42,040 nucleotides of DNA, from assembly GCA_019310975.1 (NCBI GenBank), contig JAFDDH010000009.1, positions 1 through 42,040 on the forward strand, read 5' to 3'. The notes under the pieces are model-generated. The model searched no databases. It was not told the origin of the DNA and saw only the letters and a program-made list of their open reading frames with translations. The DNA is from Deltaproteobacteria bacterium. Lineage in GTDB: Bacteria; Myxococcota_A; UBA9160; UBA4427. Shown here piece by piece: positions 41,468 through 42,040 of this stretch. The stretch's first letter is position 1. The number at the start of each line of letters is the position of its first letter. A program made the position numbers and the translations under genes.

Positions 41468-42040
41468 ATGTCAGAGGCCATCCGGTCCGCGAGGTCTGAG
41501 CCCAGTTCGTCCGAGCACGCCGTACGGAGCCGCTACAGCGCCGCCGCGCGCGACCGCGAGCCGGCACTCTGCTGTCCGGTCGACTACGATCGCCGACTCC
41601 TCGAAGTGATACCCGACGAGGTCATCGAGCGGGACTACGGATGTGGTGACCCGTCACGCCATGTTCGTCCGGGCGACACCGTGCTCGACCTCGGCAGCGG
41701 CGGTGGCAAGGTCTGCTTCATTGCGAGCCAGATCGTCGGATCGGAGGGCCATGTGATCGGCGTGGATGCGAACGACGACATGCTCGAGCTCGCACGCTCC
41801 GCGGCACCCACGGTGGCCGAGGGCCTCGGGTACGCGAACGTCGAATTTCGGCGCGGCCGCATCCAGGATCTCACGCTCGATAGCGATCGGCTTGCCGAGT
41901 GGCTGGTACGCGAGCCGGTGACGGACCTCGCGAGCCTCGAACGGCTCGAGAACGAGACGAATCGCCTGCGCAGGGACGAGCCAATGATCCCGGACCAGAG
42001 CGTCGACATCGTCGTATCGAATTGTGTTCTCAACCTGGTG
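41468..42040 (+). CDS. ArsM-like arsenite/CoQ5-type SAM methyltransferase (partial, runs off the window)
   Basis: At least 191 aa, truncated by the window end. The SAM motif VLDLGSGGGKVCFIASQIVG is at 72-91, followed by GHVIGVDANDDMLELAR. Candidate As(III)-binding cysteines are C35-C36 (CCPVDY), C59 (DYGCGDPS), C83 and C186 in the SNCVLNL motif, which corresponds to the ArsM hallmark SNCV-N-L. A long helical insert (139-172) separates the SAM fold from that motif. It could methylate arsenite or a related metalloid. The C-terminal half and any partner genes are outside. ATG at 41468 with AAGGGAG upstream. Confidence 0.75.
   Translation, partial: MSEAIRSARSEPSSSEHAVRSRYSAAARDREPALCCPVDYDRRLLEVIPDEVIERDYGCGDPSRHVRPGDTVLDLGSGGGKVCFIASQIVGSEGHVIGVDANDDMLELARSAAPTVAEGLGYANVEFRRGRIQDLTLDSDRLAEWLVREPVTDLASLERLENETNRLRRDEPMIPDQSVDIVVSNCVLNLV

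Overview
This is a high-GC, densely packed window from a diderm (Gram-negative) bacterium. Evidence for two membranes: apolipoprotein N-acyltransferase (lnt), two PagL-type outer-membrane lipid A deacylase homologues, an RND efflux pump with its adaptor, a lipobox lipoprotein and a type IV/type II pseudopilin. Evidence for a deazaflavin (F420)-using or broadly flavin-dependent metabolism: two luciferase-like oxidoreductases and one Ddn-type F420H2 quinone reductase-like protein. Together with DUF3047, DUF3806, HemJ and a GlnRS, this points to a Myxococcota-, Binatota- or other former-deltaproteobacterial lineage. That placement is an inference. GTG and TTG starts are frequent. No rRNA, tRNA, CRISPR array, transposase or phage gene was seen.

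Layout. 27-3686 (minus): quinone oxidoreductase, glnS and a luciferase-like oxidoreductase, tightly spaced. 3714-4932 (plus): YfcG-like glutathione transferase and an F420-type reductase. 5003-7710: GH1 beta-glucosidase diverging from a LysA-type PLP decarboxylase. 7781-11809 (minus): xylF-xylH-xylG sugar ABC transporter with 4-nt GTGA overlaps, then a GAF-like protein. 12073-13287: a membrane-anchored SGNH-fold protein lacking the usual catalytic Ser, followed by a 292-nt gene-free stretch with a 28-bp perfect inverted repeat. 13580-19544 (minus): TPR membrane protein, then TetR, RND adaptor and RND permease joined by 4-nt overlaps, with a double palindromic operator before tetR. 19707-22042: hemJ, PagL homologue 1, a second luciferase-like enzyme and an orphan C-terminal piece of a D-arabinono-1,4-lactone oxidase. 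22141-25684 (plus): small membrane protein, MFS transporter, RsmC-type methyltransferase, secreted DUF3806 protein.

25758-30958: DCC thiol oxidoreductase (minus), patatin-like lipase, lone GspH-type pseudopilin, then an FAD oxidoreductase, SDR and carboxymuconolactone decarboxylase-like cluster. 30996-32394 (minus): DUF4136 lipoprotein and an exported PCMT-type methyltransferase. 32750-35858 (minus): lnt, sugar isomerase-like TIM barrel and flavodoxin. 35941-41366: PagL homologue 2, an HSD10-like SDR, a secreted protein with a duplicated Cys motif, two unknown proteins, a multifunctional-enzyme-type hydroxyacyl-CoA dehydrogenase and a DUF3047 protein. The window ends inside an ArsM-like methyltransferase that starts at 41468.

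The genes do not form one pathway. Recurrent themes are envelope lipid maintenance (lnt, two PagL homologues, RND pump), acyl-CoA or steroid-like oxidation (three SDRs, flavoenzymes) and sugar uptake and hydrolysis (xylFHG, GH1). The most interesting leads are the ArsM-like gene at the edge, the 28-bp inverted repeat, the two PagL homologues with Asp in the expected Glu position, the duplicated Cys-motif protein and several short intergenic repeats.
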